Shown: positions 7,954-17,262 of the stretch, piece by piece
How the letters are laid out: every line of letters starts with the position of its first letter
Position numbering within the stretch: the stretch's first letter is position 1
Assembly (NCBI GenBank): GCA_026225115.1
Contig: JAMFSE010000144.1
Location: 1-64,000 of the forward strand
Length of the DNA: 64,000 nucleotides
Reading direction: 5' to 3'
Origin: Rhodovastum atsumiense
Lineage (GTDB): Bacteria > Pseudomonadota > Alphaproteobacteria > Acetobacterales > Acetobacteraceae
Notes under the pieces: generated by a model
Told to the model about the DNA's origin: nothing
Databases searched by the model: none
Seen by the model: only the letters and a program-made list of their open reading frames with translations
Position numbers and translations under genes: made by a program

Positions 7954-8875
7954 ACTGCAGATAGGCCAGCATCCGCGCTTCGCGCCGCCCGCGGGTCACC
8001 GTATCCAGGATCAGCCCCGTGGCCGAACTCAGCGCCGCCATCAAAATCAAGCCAGTCGCCAGCACGGCCGTCGGCAAACGCGGCACCAGGCCAGTCGCCA
8101 GATAATGCGTCACCACCGGCGTACCCAACACCAACGCCGCCGCCAGCATCGCGAAAGCCATGGCCCCGAAAAGCTGCAGCGGCCGCTCATGCTTCACCAG
8201 CACCACAATCAGCCAGAGAATCCGCAAACCATCACGATACGTGTTCAACTTGCTGGCAGAACCTTCCGGCCGGCCCTTATAATCGCCGGTCAAATGCCCG
8301 ATGGGCAACGAAAGCTCCAGCGCATGCACGCTCAATTCCGTCTCGATGTCGAAACCGCCCGACAGCGCCGGAAAGGATTTAACAAACCGGCGCGACAGCA
8401 GCTTGTACCCCGAAAGCATATCGGTCAGCCGGTTGCCGAAAATAACCGTCACCATGGAGGTCAGCAGCCGGTTGCCGAACTGATGCCCGCGCCGGTAAGC
8501 CTCCGGCTGATCCCCTGCGGCCGTGCTTGCCCGCACGCAATTCACGAGATCGATCCGCTCGGCCAGCGCCAACTGCAGCATGGCCGGCGCCATGCCTGGG
8601 TCATAGGTGCCGTCGCCATCGACGAGAATATAGAAATCGGCCTCGACATCGCGGAACATGCGCCGCACCACATTGCCTTTGCCCTGCATCGTCTCATTGA
8701 ACACCGATGCGCCGGCCCCCCGGGCCTGCGCCGCCGTCGCATCGGTGGAATTATTATCATAGACCAGAATACTGGCCTGCGGCAGCGCGGCTTTGAAACG
8801 CGTCACCACATCGGCGATCGTCAGCGCTTCATTATAACAGGGGATCAACACCGCAACCGACGGCGCCGCAGCCAT
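7925..8875 (-). CDS. Family 2 glycosyltransferase with C-terminal membrane segments
   Basis: From the ATG at 8875 the protein has 316 residues. It opens with the GT-A fold motif SVAVLIPCYNEA and has the metal-binding DGD at residues 86-88 in LVDGDGTYDP. Two hydrophobic segments follow near the C-terminus. This plan fits dolichyl/undecaprenyl-phosphate sugar transferases, which charge a lipid carrier at the inner membrane face. I chose 8875 over the longer frame from 8926 because it starts three bases before the gpt stop and directly precedes the conserved fold. It is coupled to the downstream GT-C-like gene. Confidence 0.88.
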   Translation of the reverse strand: MAAAPSVAVLIPCYNEALTIADVVTRFKAALPQASILVYDNNSTDATAAQARGAGASVFNETMQGKGNVVRRMFRDVEADFYILVDGDGTYDPGMAPAMLQLALAERIDLVNCVRASTAAGDQPEAYRRGHQFGNRLLTSMVTVIFGNRLTDMLSGYKLLSRRFVKSFPALSGGFDIETELSVHALELSLPIGHLTGDYKGRPEGSASKLNTYRDGLRILWLIVVLVKHERPLQLFGAMAFAMLAAALVLGTPVVTHYLATGLVPRLPTAVLATGLILMAALSSATGLILDTVTRGRREARMLAYLQYDFRDSGGA

Positions 8876-8877
8876 GC

Positions 8878-9348
8878 TCAGGACTTGCGCGCCAGAGGGG
8901 CGATGAATTGCGGCTCCGTGTCCCATGGGAACAAGATCCAGGTATCCTGTGAGACCTCGGTGATAAACGTATCTACCTGCGTCTTGCCGGCAGGCTTGGC
9001 ATATACGGTCGCAAAATGCGCTTTGGGGAGCAAATTCCGCACCACCTTCGCGGTTGCCCCGGAGTCCACCAAATCATCGATGATCAGCCAGCCCTCGCCA
9101 TCGCCCGCCGCCAAAGGATATTTCGAAATCACCGGCTCGCCGCGGCTCTCGTCATCATAGGTAACGATCGAAACACTCTCGATCAGCCGGCACTCCAATT
9201 CGCGGGCAATAATCGCCGCCGGAATCAGCCCGCCCCGCGTAATCGCGACAATCCCCGCCCAGGGCCCCCGCTCATTCAGCCGCCAGGCCAGCGCCTTGGC
9301 ATCGCGATGCAGCTGGTCCCAGGTCACGGTATAATAAAATGTCGACAT
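8878..9348 (-). CDS. gpt: Xanthine-guanine phosphoribosyltransferase
   Basis: The protein is 156 residues from the ATG at 9348, close to the E. coli Gpt length of 152. It aligns by eye from the start ([19 protein letters not shown]). The PRPP-binding loop is [10 protein letters not shown] at residues 90-99, and [11 protein letters not shown] and [14 protein letters not shown] are typical. It salvages guanine, xanthine and hypoxanthine. An upstream in-frame start would add 13 unlikely residues. A full palindromic element lies between it and mmsA. It shares a transcript with the two glycosyltransferase genes, probably by chance. Confidence 0.95.
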   Translation of the reverse strand: MSTFYYTVTWDQLHRDAKALAWRLNERGPWAGIVAITRGGLIPAAIIARELECRLIESVSIVTYDDESRGEPVISKYPLAAGDGEGWLIIDDLVDSGATAKVVRNLLPKAHFATVYAKPAGKTQVDTFITEVSQDTWILFPWDTEPQFIAPLARKS

Positions 9349-9392
9349 GCAGACGCCTTCGGTCAGGAAGGCCAGGAAGTCAAGCAACGGCC

Positions 9393-9523
9393 AAGCAGTT
9401 CTTTTTTGAAAAAAAGAACCAAAAAACTTTCTTTACTCCGGGCCATGGGCCGTGACCGCGCCAACGCCCATGGCCCAGCATAAAAAAGTCTTTTTGCTTC
9501 TTTTCCTTTAGAAAAAGAAGTGC
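9393..9523 (-). repeat. Palindromic intergenic element, complete copy 3 (after mmsA)
   Basis: This is a complete copy. From the mmsA stop it reads AAGAAG-type hairpin, GCAAAAAGACTTTTTT, then a core with GGGCCATGGGC at 9440-9450 inverted at 9466-9476 (15-nt loop). A second hairpin of GTTCTTTTTT/AAAAAAGAAC type follows at the far end. It starts at the base next to the mmsA stop. Confidence 0.9.
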
Positions 9524-11023
9524 TTACTCCATCGTTGGAATTACAAAGCTGGCGCCGTCCTTGATGCCGCTCGGCCAGCGTGAAGTCACGGTTTTGGTCT
9601 TGGTGTAAAAGCGGATGGAATCCGGGCCGTGCTGGTTGAGATCGCCGAAGCCCGAGCGCTTCCAGCCGCCGAAGGTGTGATAGGCAATCGGCACCGGGAT
9701 CGGAACGTTGACGCCGACCAGGCCGACCTGAACATTGGCGACGAAATCGCGGGCGGCATCGCCGTCGCGCGTGAAGATGGCGACGCCATTGCCGTATTCA
9801 TGCTCGTTCGGCAGCTTGATCGCATCGGCATAATTTTCCGCGCGGACGATGGCCAGGACTGGGCCGAAAATCTCTTCCTTGTAGATTTTCATGTCCGGCG
9901 TGACGTTGTCGAATAAAGTGCCCCCGATGAAGAAGCCTTCCTCATAGCCCTGCATCCGGAAATCGCGGCCATCGACCAGCAGATTTGCTCCCGCAGCCAC
10001 ACCATCATCGATATAGGCTTTCACCCGGTTGAGCGCGTCCTTCGTTACCAGCGGGCCATAATCGGCGCCGGCATCGGACGACAGGCCGATTTTCAGGGCT
10101 TCAACGCGGGGGATCAGCTTTTTCACCAGCGCGTCGGCGGTGGCTTTGCCAACCGGCACGGCGACGGAGATCGCCATGCAGCGTTCCCCGGCCGAGCCAT
10201 AGCCGGCGCCGATCAGCGCGTCGGCCACCATATCCAAATCCGCATCCGGCATGATGATGGCGTGGTTTTTGGCGCCGCCGAAGCAATGGGCGCGTTTGCC
10301 GTGCTGGGCGGCGGTGGCGTAAATATAATTGGCGATCGAGGACGAGCCGACGAAACCAATGGCTTTCACGCGCGGATCTTCGAGCAGTGTGTCGACGGCG
10401 AGCTTATCGCCGTTGACCACGTTGAAAATACCGGGCGGGCCGCCGGCTTCCAGGAAAAGCTCCGCCAGCATCACCGGAACGGAGGGATCTCGCTCGGAGG
10501 GTTTCAGGATGAAAGCGTTGCCGCAGGCAATGGCGGGGGCAGCCTTCCAAAGCGGGATCATGGCCGGGAAGTTGAACGGGGTAATGCCGGCGACGACGCC
10601 GAGCGGTTGGCGAAGCGAATACACGTCGATGCCGGTGCCCGCACTCTCGCTATATTCACCCTTCAGCAGATGCGGGATGCCGATCGCAAATTCCAAAACC
10701 TCGATGCCGCGTTGAATATCGCCCTTGGCGTCCGGGACGGTTTTGCCGTGCTCAGAGGACAAAACCTTAGCGAGCTTTTCCATGTCGCGGTTGATCAGCT
10801 CCAGCCATTTCATCAGCACGCGGGCGCGACGCTGCGGGTTGGTGGCGCCCCAGGCCGGTTGGGCAGCCTCGGCATTGGCGATGACAGCCTCAACCTCTTC
10901 TCGGGTTGCGAGCGGGCAGAGGGCCTGCACGGCGCCAGTATTTGGATCGAAAACATCGGCAAAACGGCCAGAGGTGCCGGCAACGGATTTTCCGCCAATA
11001 TAATGGGTCAGTTCGTGTGTCAT
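9524..11023 (-). CDS. mmsA: Methylmalonate-semialdehyde dehydrogenase (CoA-acylating)
   Basis: The 499-residue aldehyde dehydrogenase superfamily enzyme has the MmsA hallmarks GITPFNFPAMIPLWK, a nucleotide-binding FVGSSSIA and catalytic C282 in SAGERCMAISVAV. The usual ALDH general-base glutamate is absent before it, as in CoA-acylating MmsA enzymes. It converts methylmalonate or malonate semialdehyde plus CoA and NAD to propionyl- or acetyl-CoA, in valine, beta-alanine and inositol breakdown. It is divergent from a LysR regulator gene that may control it. No other valine-pathway gene is next to it. Confidence 0.95.
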   Translation of the reverse strand: MTHELTHYIGGKSVAGTSGRFADVFDPNTGAVQALCPLATREEVEAVIANAEAAQPAWGATNPQRRARVLMKWLELINRDMEKLAKVLSSEHGKTVPDAKGDIQRGIEVLEFAIGIPHLLKGEYSESAGTGIDVYSLRQPLGVVAGITPFNFPAMIPLWKAAPAIACGNAFILKPSERDPSVPVMLAELFLEAGGPPGIFNVVNGDKLAVDTLLEDPRVKAIGFVGSSSIANYIYATAAQHGKRAHCFGGAKNHAIIMPDADLDMVADALIGAGYGSAGERCMAISVAVPVGKATADALVKKLIPRVEALKIGLSSDAGADYGPLVTKDALNRVKAYIDDGVAAGANLLVDGRDFRMQGYEEGFFIGGTLFDNVTPDMKIYKEEIFGPVLAIVRAENYADAIKLPNEHEYGNGVAIFTRDGDAARDFVANVQVGLVGVNVPIPVPIAYHTFGGWKRSGFGDLNQHGPDSIRFYTKTKTVTSRWPSGIKDGASFVIPTME

Positions 11024-11125
11024 AATAATCCTCCGGCCTTATCCAATTTAGCATTCTCAGCGATTTACTGGCCCGCCAATCCCGTCACTCTTCGTATTAC
11101 AATGGATGGGAGGGTGGGACAGTAG

Positions 11126-11190
11126 GTGCATATACGCATATAGGAGATAATTGAAGGGCTTTTGGCCGCAATCATTGTGCATGAATGCAC
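11126..11190. promoter_or_regulatory. Candidate LysR operator region between mmsA and lysR
   Basis: The 182-bp divergent gap contains GTGCATGAATGCAC at 11177-11190, an inverted repeat with 6-bp arms. A second GTGCAT half site starts at 11126 in GTGCATATACGCAT, 51 bp away. Paired half sites near the regulator's own start are typical of LysR operators. Binding is not shown. Confidence 0.45.
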
Positions 11191-11205
11191 GGAAGAATCG
11201 GGTAG

Positions 11206-12117
11206 ATGGCAGGGCGTAAGTTAACGCAAAACTGGGATGATCTGCGGCATTTCCTGGCCGTGGCCCGCTTGGGAACATTGTCGGCTGCAGCTGAAACACT
11301 TGGCACCGACCATACTACCGTAGCCCGCCGCATCCAGCGCCTCGAGGAAGCGCTATCCGCGAAGGTGTTCTACCGCAGCAGCCTGGGCTACAGCCTGACG
11401 CTCGACGGTGAAAAACTGCAACCCATCGCCGAGGCGATGGAGGCCGGGTATCTCGCCGCCGCTGCAGCGCAGCGCGCCAACCCCGTTGTCAGCGGCAGTG
11501 TCCGCATCGGTGCCCCGGACGGCTTCGGCACCTGGTTTCTCGCGCCGCGGATTCACAAACTGGCGCAGCTGCATCCGAAGCTGGATATTGAGTTGGTGGT
11601 GACCGCCCGGGCCTTCAGCCTGTCGAAGCGCGAAGCCGATCTGGTGATCAGCCTGACCTCACCAGAGCACATCCGAGTCGTCTCCCGCCGTCTCACAGAC
11701 TATCGGCTGATGGTTTATGCGGCACGCGAATACCTCAATTCGCATCCGCCGATCACCAGCCCCGCCGGTTTCAACAAACATGATTTTATCGGCTATATCG
11801 AAGATATGCTGTTCACGCCCGAGCTGAACTATCTTGCCGCCATCGGCACCGGCATCAACGCCCGCATCCGCAGCACCAATTTGATCGCCCAGGTTAACGC
11901 CACTTTGGCCGGCGGCGGACTATGCGTGCTGCCGGCCTTTATTGCCCGATCCTATCCGGGGCTCATTCCGGTCCTGCCGGACAAAAGTTCATTAAAGCGT
12001 TCCTATTATATGCACATCCACGAGGATAACAGCAAAGCTGCCCATATCCGCGCCGCCGCCGCCTTCATCGCGACCGAAGTATCTGAAGCCCAGGGGATGT
12101 TCGAAGGAATTGGCTGA
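11206..12117 (+). CDS. LysR family transcriptional regulator
   Basis: The 303-residue protein has an N-terminal winged helix-turn-helix in WDDLRHFLAVARLGTLSAAA...TTVARRIQRLEEAL (roughly residues 7-55). An effector-binding domain follows, opening with GSVRIGAPDGFGTWFLAPR. The length is normal. It is divergent from mmsA and overlaps the start region of the downstream transporter gene, so it may control one or both. The inducer cannot be inferred. Confidence 0.93.
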   Translation: MAGRKLTQNWDDLRHFLAVARLGTLSAAAETLGTDHTTVARRIQRLEEALSAKVFYRSSLGYSLTLDGEKLQPIAEAMEAGYLAAAAAQRANPVVSGSVRIGAPDGFGTWFLAPRIHKLAQLHPKLDIELVVTARAFSLSKREADLVISLTSPEHIRVVSRRLTDYRLMVYAAREYLNSHPPITSPAGFNKHDFIGYIEDMLFTPELNYLAAIGTGINARIRSTNLIAQVNATLAGGGLCVLPAFIARSYPGLIPVLPDKSSLKRSYYMHIHEDNSKAAHIRAAAAFIATEVSEAQGMFEGIG

Positions 12118-12121
12118 CCAC

Positions 12122-13498
12122 ATGAGGAAATTCCCCCCGGATTTTGATGATGGCGATACGGATCTGCGCGACGCGCAGAACGCTATCAGCCGCGAGGATT
12201 TGCTAAGAACGCGCGACCGCCAGAAAATCCATCAGACCAGGTCCCGCGGCCGCTGGTTTCATTTGCTCTGGCTGCTGGCCGGCCCCGGCGTGCTGGTGAT
12301 GATGGGCGAGAACGACGGCCCGAGCATGGTCTCCTACGCCACCACCGGTGCCGCCTACGGCGTTGGATTTTTCGTCCCCTTCATCCTGCTCACCTTTGTC
12401 ATGGCGTTCGTGGTGCAGGAGATGGCGGTGCGCCTCGGCGTGGCCACCGGCCGCGGCCATGCCGAATTGATTTTCCAGCGTTTCGGCCCGTTCTGGGGCT
12501 ATTTTGCAATGGCGGACCTGGTCGTCGGCAATGTGTTGACATTGGTGACGGAGTTCATCGCCATTCAAGCCGGCGGGCTCTATTTTGGCTTGCCGAGCTG
12601 GCTATCGGTCGCCCTCGGTTTCGGGCTGGTAACCGCCGCCCTCGGGCTCCGCCGCTACGCGACCTGGGAGCGCGCGTTGATGGTGCTCGCCGCCGGCAAT
12701 CTGCTTTTTATCCCAGCCGCACTCCTCGCGCATCCAAACGGTGCCGCCCTCGTGCACGCATTGGCGACCTGGTGCCCGCTGCCGGGCGGTTCCAGACTCA
12801 TCTTTGTGACGCTGATCCTTGCCAATATCGGCGCCACCGTCACCCCCTGGATGATCTTTTTCCAGCAGAGCGCTGTCGTCGATAAAGGGCTGGCCCGCGT
12901 CGATCTGCCGCAGGGACGGATGGACACGGCCATCGGCGCCGTTCTCGCCGCAATCGTCGGAGTCGCCACTTTGGTTGCAGCGGCGCCGCTTTTTGCCGCC
13001 CATGTGAATGTGGCCGAGTTTGCCAGCGGCGCCGATTTCGCAACCGCCCTGCGGCCGCTGGTCGGCAGCACCGGCGCCACTCTGTTCGCACTCGGCATCA
13101 TCGAGGCTGGGCTGTTGGCGGCGATGACGATTTCGACCAGCTCGTCCTATGCGCTGGCGGAGACCATCTCGGCCCGCCACAGCCTCAACCTGGATTTCTC
13201 CCAAGGCCGAATTTTTTATGGCGCCGCCATTCTCTCCACCGTGTTCGCCGCCTGCATCGTGCTGATCCCCGGCGCGCCGCTGCTGGCCATAACCCTCACC
13301 GTCAATGTCATCGCCACCTTGCTGATGGCGCCGGCGCTGCTGTTTCTGCTGCTGCTCGTCAATGATCGCGAGATCATGGGCAATCTGGCGAATGGCTGGA
13401 AAGCCAACCTTGCCGGCGGCAGCATCGTTATCGCTATTTCCCTGGTCGGCGCATTTTACGGCGTGATCACCGTATTTCCGAACCTGCTCGCCAGATGA
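12122..13498 (+). CDS. Nramp-like divalent metal transporter with atypical metal-site motifs
   Basis: The product has 458 residues from the ATG at 12122 and about eleven membrane segments. The first segment reads GPGVLVMMGENDGPSMVSYA, where classical Nramp proteins have DPGN. The sixth reads TPWMIFFQQSAVVDKG where they have MPH. The fold is therefore Nramp-like, but the metal-binding side chains differ, so manganese or iron transport cannot be assumed. The gene sits five bases after the LysR stop and overlaps by four bases a 62-residue membrane protein gene. A TTG at 12110 is an alternative start. Confidence 0.85.
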   Translation: MRKFPPDFDDGDTDLRDAQNAISREDLLRTRDRQKIHQTRSRGRWFHLLWLLAGPGVLVMMGENDGPSMVSYATTGAAYGVGFFVPFILLTFVMAFVVQEMAVRLGVATGRGHAELIFQRFGPFWGYFAMADLVVGNVLTLVTEFIAIQAGGLYFGLPSWLSVALGFGLVTAALGLRRYATWERALMVLAAGNLLFIPAALLAHPNGAALVHALATWCPLPGGSRLIFVTLILANIGATVTPWMIFFQQSAVVDKGLARVDLPQGRMDTAIGAVLAAIVGVATLVAAAPLFAAHVNVAEFASGADFATALRPLVGSTGATLFALGIIEAGLLAAMTISTSSSYALAETISARHSLNLDFSQGRIFYGAAILSTVFAACIVLIPGAPLLAITLTVNVIATLLMAPALLFLLLLVNDREIMGNLANGWKANLAGGSIVIAISLVGAFYGVITVFPNLLAR

Positions 13499-13683
13499 CA
13501 ATGAATCCGGATGATCCCGCTTTGACAGCCTCGGAGATAACCGCATTCGGCGCGCCCAAAGGCAAGCTGCCGCGGAGAAAACTTGGCCGCGGCACGGTTG
13601 CGTTGCTGATTCTGCTGCGTATCTACGTGCTGCTGGCGATCCCGATTGTGGCCTATGCTTTCTTCAAGGCAGTGGCTCACTAG
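13495..13683 (+). CDS. Small single-span membrane protein coupled to the Nramp-like gene
   Basis: This is a 62-residue protein with a soluble N-terminus (NPDDPALTASEITAFGAPKG), a basic stretch PRRKLGRG and one hydrophobic helix at about residues 33-57. The start overlaps the transporter stop as ATGA, so translation is coupled. The frame ends exactly where the convergent panB gene ends. I do not recognise a named family. The pairing suggests an accessory subunit of the transporter. Confidence 0.7.
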   Translation: MTMNPDDPALTASEITAFGAPKGKLPRRKLGRGTVALLILLRIYVLLAIPIVAYAFFKAVAH

Positions 13684-14493
13684 TCAGGACTTCAGTTTCG
13701 TCAAATCAGCCTCCGGCGTTGTGGGAAAGCTACCGCTGCGCACTTCACCGGCATATTGCTCCAGCGCTTCGCGCATCAGCGTGGCGCCGTCGAGATAGGC
13801 TTTGGCGAAGGACGGTGCGCGGTCCGGATTGAGGCCAAGCACGTCGTGCATCACCAGCACCTGCGCATCGGTCCCCGGACCGGCGCCAATGCCGATGGTT
13901 GGCACCGCCAGGCGCTGCGTGATTTCACGCGCCAGATCCGACGGGATTGCCTCCATCAGCACCATGCGCGCCCCGGCGTCGGCCAAAGTGACGGCGTCAT
14001 CGAATAATTTCGAAGCAGCTTCCTGGGTTTTGCCCTGGCGCCTGAAGCCGCCGAACTGATGCACATGCTGGGGGGTCAGGCCGATATGCCCGCAAACCGG
14101 TATGCCGCGCGCCGAAATAAACGCAACGGTATCAGCCATCGCAGCGCCACCCTCGAGCTTGACGATCTGCGCCCCGGCCTTCACCAGCCGGACAGCGGCG
14201 CCAAAGGCCTGTTCCGGGCTTTCCTCGAAACTGCCGAACGGCAAATCCGCCATCACCAGCGCATTGCTCACCCCGCGGGCAACGATCCGCGTATGGTATT
14301 CCATCTGTTCAAGGCTGACGAACAGGGTGTGCGGGTCGCCGCCCACCATCATGCCGACCGAATCGCCGATCAGCACGCCATCGACGCCCGCCGCATCTGC
14401 CAGTTTTGCAAATGTGCAGTCATAAGCGGTGATGAAGCTGAGGCGCCGGCCTTCGCGCTTGGCCTTATCCCAGAGGTTTAAATTCTTGCTCAT
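13684..14493 (-). CDS. panB: 3-methyl-2-oxobutanoate hydroxymethyltransferase
   Basis: The 269-residue enzyme carries KREGRRLSFITAYDCTFAKL, the metal-binding GDSVGMM and the conserved VCGHIGLTPQHVHQ. It transfers a hydroxymethyl group from methylene-tetrahydrofolate to alpha-ketoisovalerate to form ketopantoate in pantothenate synthesis. panC and panE are not in the window. It overlaps pncC upstream by four bases and is convergent, with no gap, with the small membrane protein gene. Confidence 0.97.
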   Translation of the reverse strand: MSKNLNLWDKAKREGRRLSFITAYDCTFAKLADAAGVDGVLIGDSVGMMVGGDPHTLFVSLEQMEYHTRIVARGVSNALVMADLPFGSFEESPEQAFGAAVRLVKAGAQIVKLEGGAAMADTVAFISARGIPVCGHIGLTPQHVHQFGGFRRQGKTQEAASKLFDDAVTLADAGARMVLMEAIPSDLAREITQRLAVPTIGIGAGPGTDAQVLVMHDVLGLNPDRAPSFAKAYLDGATLMREALEQYAGEVRSGSFPTTPEADLTKLKS

Positions 14494-14972
14494 TCGCTGA
14501 TTCCACCAAGGAGGAGTTCCAGCGCGTAAATGACGCTGGCCGCACGGATCTGATCGCGGTCTCCGGTAAATAATTTATGCCTTGTAAGCAATTCGCCGTT
14601 CCGGCCGGCAAGTCCGAACCACACCGTTCCCACAGGTTTGGCCGCACTGCCGCCGCCAGGACCGGCGATACCCGTCACCGCGACCGCCAGATCGGCATTC
14701 GCCCGCAGCCTGGCGCCCGCCGCCATACGGCGGGCCACGGCCTCGCTCACCGCGCCGACCGCGCCGATCAATCCCGCCGGCACGCCGAGCATTTTGGTTT
14801 TGGCGGCGTTGGAATAGGTGACGAAGCCGCATTCCAGCACATCGGACGCGCCTGGAACGGCGGTGATCGCGCCGGCCACCAGCCCGCCGGTGCAGCTCTC
14901 CGCGGTCGTCACGGTCAGATGATGCGCCCGGGCGAGCGCCACCAGCCGTGCCGCGAGTTCCCGCTCCGCCAT
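14490..14972 (-). CDS. pncC: Nicotinamide-nucleotide amidase, CinA C-terminal domain protein
   Basis: The 160-residue stand-alone CinA C-terminal domain has TTAESCTGGLVAGAIT, with the catalytic Ser region, and the later AVTGIAGPGGGS and KPVGTVWFGLA. It deamidates NMN to nicotinate mononucleotide in pyridine nucleotide recycling. It lacks the N-terminal COG1058 domain of long CinA proteins, as in E. coli PncC. It overlaps pgpA by one base and panB by four, giving a pgpA-pncC-panB operon. Confidence 0.93.
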   Translation of the reverse strand: MAERELAARLVALARAHHLTVTTAESCTGGLVAGAITAVPGASDVLECGFVTYSNAAKTKMLGVPAGLIGAVGAVSEAVARRMAAGARLRANADLAVAVTGIAGPGGGSAAKPVGTVWFGLAGRNGELLTRHKLFTGDRDQIRAASVIYALELLLGGISE

Positions 14973-15421
14973 TAATGCCGGCCGGGGAAAAGAAACAGAA
15001 TGACAAACACGCAGAAAAAGGCGAACAGGCCCGCCACCCAGTCATCGCCCATCACGCCCCAGGCGTCATGGCGCCGGTCCAGCACGCCGACCGGTCCCAA
15101 TTTGGTGATGTCGAACAATCGGAACAGCGCGAAGGCCAGAACCGCCCCGGCGACAGTAAAATAGGGCAGCGCCAGCATAGCGATCATCTGCCCGGCAATT
15201 TCGTCGACGACGATCCAGCCCGCGTCGTCGCCACCGCCGATCTGCATGATGGCCCAGACGCCGCCGGCGCTGACCAGCACGATACCGACCAGCAACGGCC
15301 CATGCCCGAAATAAAGCAGGATTCCGCCAATAATCAGGCCGAGCACGGACCCGAAGGTCCCCGGCGCCCGGGGCGCGTAACCAACACCACCACCGCTGGC
15401 GATCAATTGCGGCAAGTCCAT
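14972..15421 (-). CDS. pgpA: Phosphatidylglycerophosphatase A
   Basis: The membrane protein has about 149 residues. Signatures are SGGGVGYAPRAPGTFGSVLG near the N-terminus, the acidic WIVVDEIAGQMIAM and FRLFDITKLGPVGVLDRR. It dephosphorylates phosphatidylglycerophosphate to phosphatidylglycerol. I prefer the ATG at 15421 because AGGGG then lies six bases upstream; the ATG at 15427 leaves no spacing. It is the first gene of the operon with pncC and panB. Confidence 0.94.
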   Translation of the reverse strand: MDLPQLIASGGGVGYAPRAPGTFGSVLGLIIGGILLYFGHGPLLVGIVLVSAGGVWAIMQIGGGDDAGWIVVDEIAGQMIAMLALPYFTVAGAVLAFALFRLFDITKLGPVGVLDRRHDAWGVMGDDWVAGLFAFFCVFVILFLFPGRH

Positions 15422-15468
15422 AGGCATCCCCTATCACTGGCGCGAGCCGCGGTCTCGCAGCGCCCGGG

Positions 15469-15524
15469 TCCCAGTATATAAAAAGTCTTTTGCTTCTTTT
15501 CTTCAGAAAAGAAGGGCGTACTTC
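15469..15524 (-). repeat. Palindromic intergenic element, half copy 4 (after the lytic transglycosylase)
   Basis: A shortened hairpin, CTTCTTTTCT/AGAAAAGAAG, is followed in the minus direction by CAAAAGACTTTTT and a remnant of the core. It starts a few bases past the stop of the transglycosylase gene and points away from it. Confidence 0.8.
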
Positions 15525-15525
15525 C

Positions 15526-17154
15526 TTACGACTGCAACCACTTTTCAAGCGGGCTCTCAGCCTGCCCGGTTTGTAGCGCCCGATAAATCACGATGCTTTC
15601 GGTCACCCGCTGCACATAATTGCGGGTTTCGTTAAAAGGTATTTCTTCAACCCAATCGATCATATTGGCCCCGCCGGTCGCCGCGCCCATCTCAGGATCG
15701 CCATTCTCGGCCAGCCAGTTGGCGACATTGGTGGGGCCGGCGTTATAGGCGGCGATGGCCAGCGGCAGGCAATTGCCGAAGTTCTGGATCAAGCCGCTGA
15801 TATAGGCGCCGCCAAGCGCCATATTGGTGTTGGGATCGTCCAGATCGCCGACTCCGCTATAGGGGATGCCGTTCAGCTGCGCGGTGCGCCTGGCGGTCGC
15901 CGGCATCAGCTGCATCAGGCCCACGGCGCCGGCGCCACTGACGATGGTGGGGTTAAAGCTGCTTTCCTGCCGCATGATGCCGTAGGCGATCGCCGGCTCC
16001 AATCCGGCCGGCGGCGTCACCGGTGTCGGCCAGCCCTCGCGGATCAGCATTTGCCCGGCGATGCCGGCGTTGCGGGCAATCGTGATGGCACTTTGCGGAT
16101 AGCCGAGGCCCAGCGCCAGCTTGGCCGCCAGTTCACGGCAGCTGCCCAGCGCGCAAGACTGTCCCATCCGGTTCAGGAAAATCTGCGCATCCGTCGGATC
16201 GTCCATTTGCGTCAGCAGGAACGCCGCCCGCGGCAGCTCCATAAAGGCGAAGTCCAAAGCGTCAGTGGGCGAATAGCCCGGCTCCGGCGTATTCAGAATC
16301 CGGGTGGCGAGGCCGGTTGGGGTGTCACCCAGCGCCAGGGCCGCCAGCTGACCATAATAAGTGTCGGGATAGCCGGCAGCCACCGTATAATCGGCCTGCG
16401 CCGCGGCGCCGGTTTCCGTCCGTGCCCGCCAATAATAGGCCCGCGCCTGGGTGATGACGGCAGTGGAAGAAGAGGCAAGATCAGTAAACCAGGTGGCGGC
16501 CTCGGTCGGTTCCTTCAAAAACCGCAGGAGCAGAAATCCGGCGAGAAAATCGCGGTCGGCCAGCTGCGCGCGGGCGGTGGTTCCGGCAATCGGAGGGTTA
16601 ACCGCAATCACCACCTGATAGGCGTCCTTGGCGTCGCCTTCCATCAGCAGCGCGCGGGCCAGCTGATCCTGCGCTGGCCAGAACAATAGCTGAGAATCAG
16701 ATGAGGCCGCCGCCGCGGCGGCCTTGCCCTGGGCGATCCAAAGGGCTGCTGCCGCAGTGTCGTTGCCGCCGGCATGCAGGGTTTGCGCCTGCGCCAGAAA
16801 CGGCACCGGCGCCGGACCATAACTGGGGGTATAGGTCCCATTGGCTTGGGCGAGCCGCAGCGCCAGCGTGCCTTGCTCCGGCCAATCCGGGCTGGAGCTG
16901 ATAAAACCCTGGATCGCATCGGGGTCGCCGCCGCCCAACAACTGAAAGAATGTCACCAGCTTGACCACCAGCGGATCCCCGGTCGCCTGCGCCAGCGCAA
17001 ACGCATCGTTCCAATCGCCGGATTTCACATCCGCCATTATCTGTGGGCTGGCCGCCTGTGGGCTGGCCGCCTGCCCGGCCGAGGGTGAGCCAGCCTGCTG
17101 AGCAAAGGCAACGAGAGGCAAAAAACCGAAAAGCAAAATCAGCAGGACTCGCAT
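15526..17154 (-). CDS. Soluble lytic murein transglycosylase (Slt-like)
   Basis: The 542-residue exported protein starts with a signal peptide ([17 protein letters not shown]). A long alpha-helical repeat region forms the Slt ring. The C-terminal SLT domain has catalytic E397 in [11 protein letters not shown], then [13 protein letters not shown] and the [10 protein letters not shown] motif. It cleaves peptidoglycan to 1,6-anhydro-muropeptides in the periplasm. A small in-frame 15-bp tandem repeat just after the signal peptide encodes a Gln/Ala/Ser-Pro linker. dapA is divergent upstream. Confidence 0.93.
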   Translation of the reverse strand: MRVLLILLFGFLPLVAFAQQAGSPSAGQAASPQAASPQIMADVKSGDWNDAFALAQATGDPLVVKLVTFFQLLGGGDPDAIQGFISSSPDWPEQGTLALRLAQANGTYTPSYGPAPVPFLAQAQTLHAGGNDTAAAALWIAQGKAAAAAASSDSQLLFWPAQDQLARALLMEGDAKDAYQVVIAVNPPIAGTTARAQLADRDFLAGFLLLRFLKEPTEAATWFTDLASSSTAVITQARAYYWRARTETGAAAQADYTVAAGYPDTYYGQLAALALGDTPTGLATRILNTPEPGYSPTDALDFAFMELPRAAFLLTQMDDPTDAQIFLNRMGQSCALGSCRELAAKLALGLGYPQSAITIARNAGIAGQMLIREGWPTPVTPPAGLEPAIAYGIMRQESSFNPTIVSGAGAVGLMQLMPATARRTAQLNGIPYSGVGDLDDPNTNMALGGAYISGLIQNFGNCLPLAIAAYNAGPTNVANWLAENGDPEMGAATGGANMIDWVEEIPFNETRNYVQRVTESIVIYRALQTGQAESPLEKWLQS

Positions 17155-17262
17155 GCAACTGGTTTAGCATCCCCCAGCTTGCAGGCCATCCCCCATCAGC
17201 CTAACTCGGCACTTAATACGCCGAGTGCGGTTCGGTTGAACCACGCTCTAGAGGAGTTTGTT

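Noticed and set aside
7823-9160. Long plus-strand open frame of 445 codons over the glycosyltransferase and gpt genes
   Set aside because: Arg/Gln/His-rich composition and full overlap with three well-supported minus-strand genes. Shadow.
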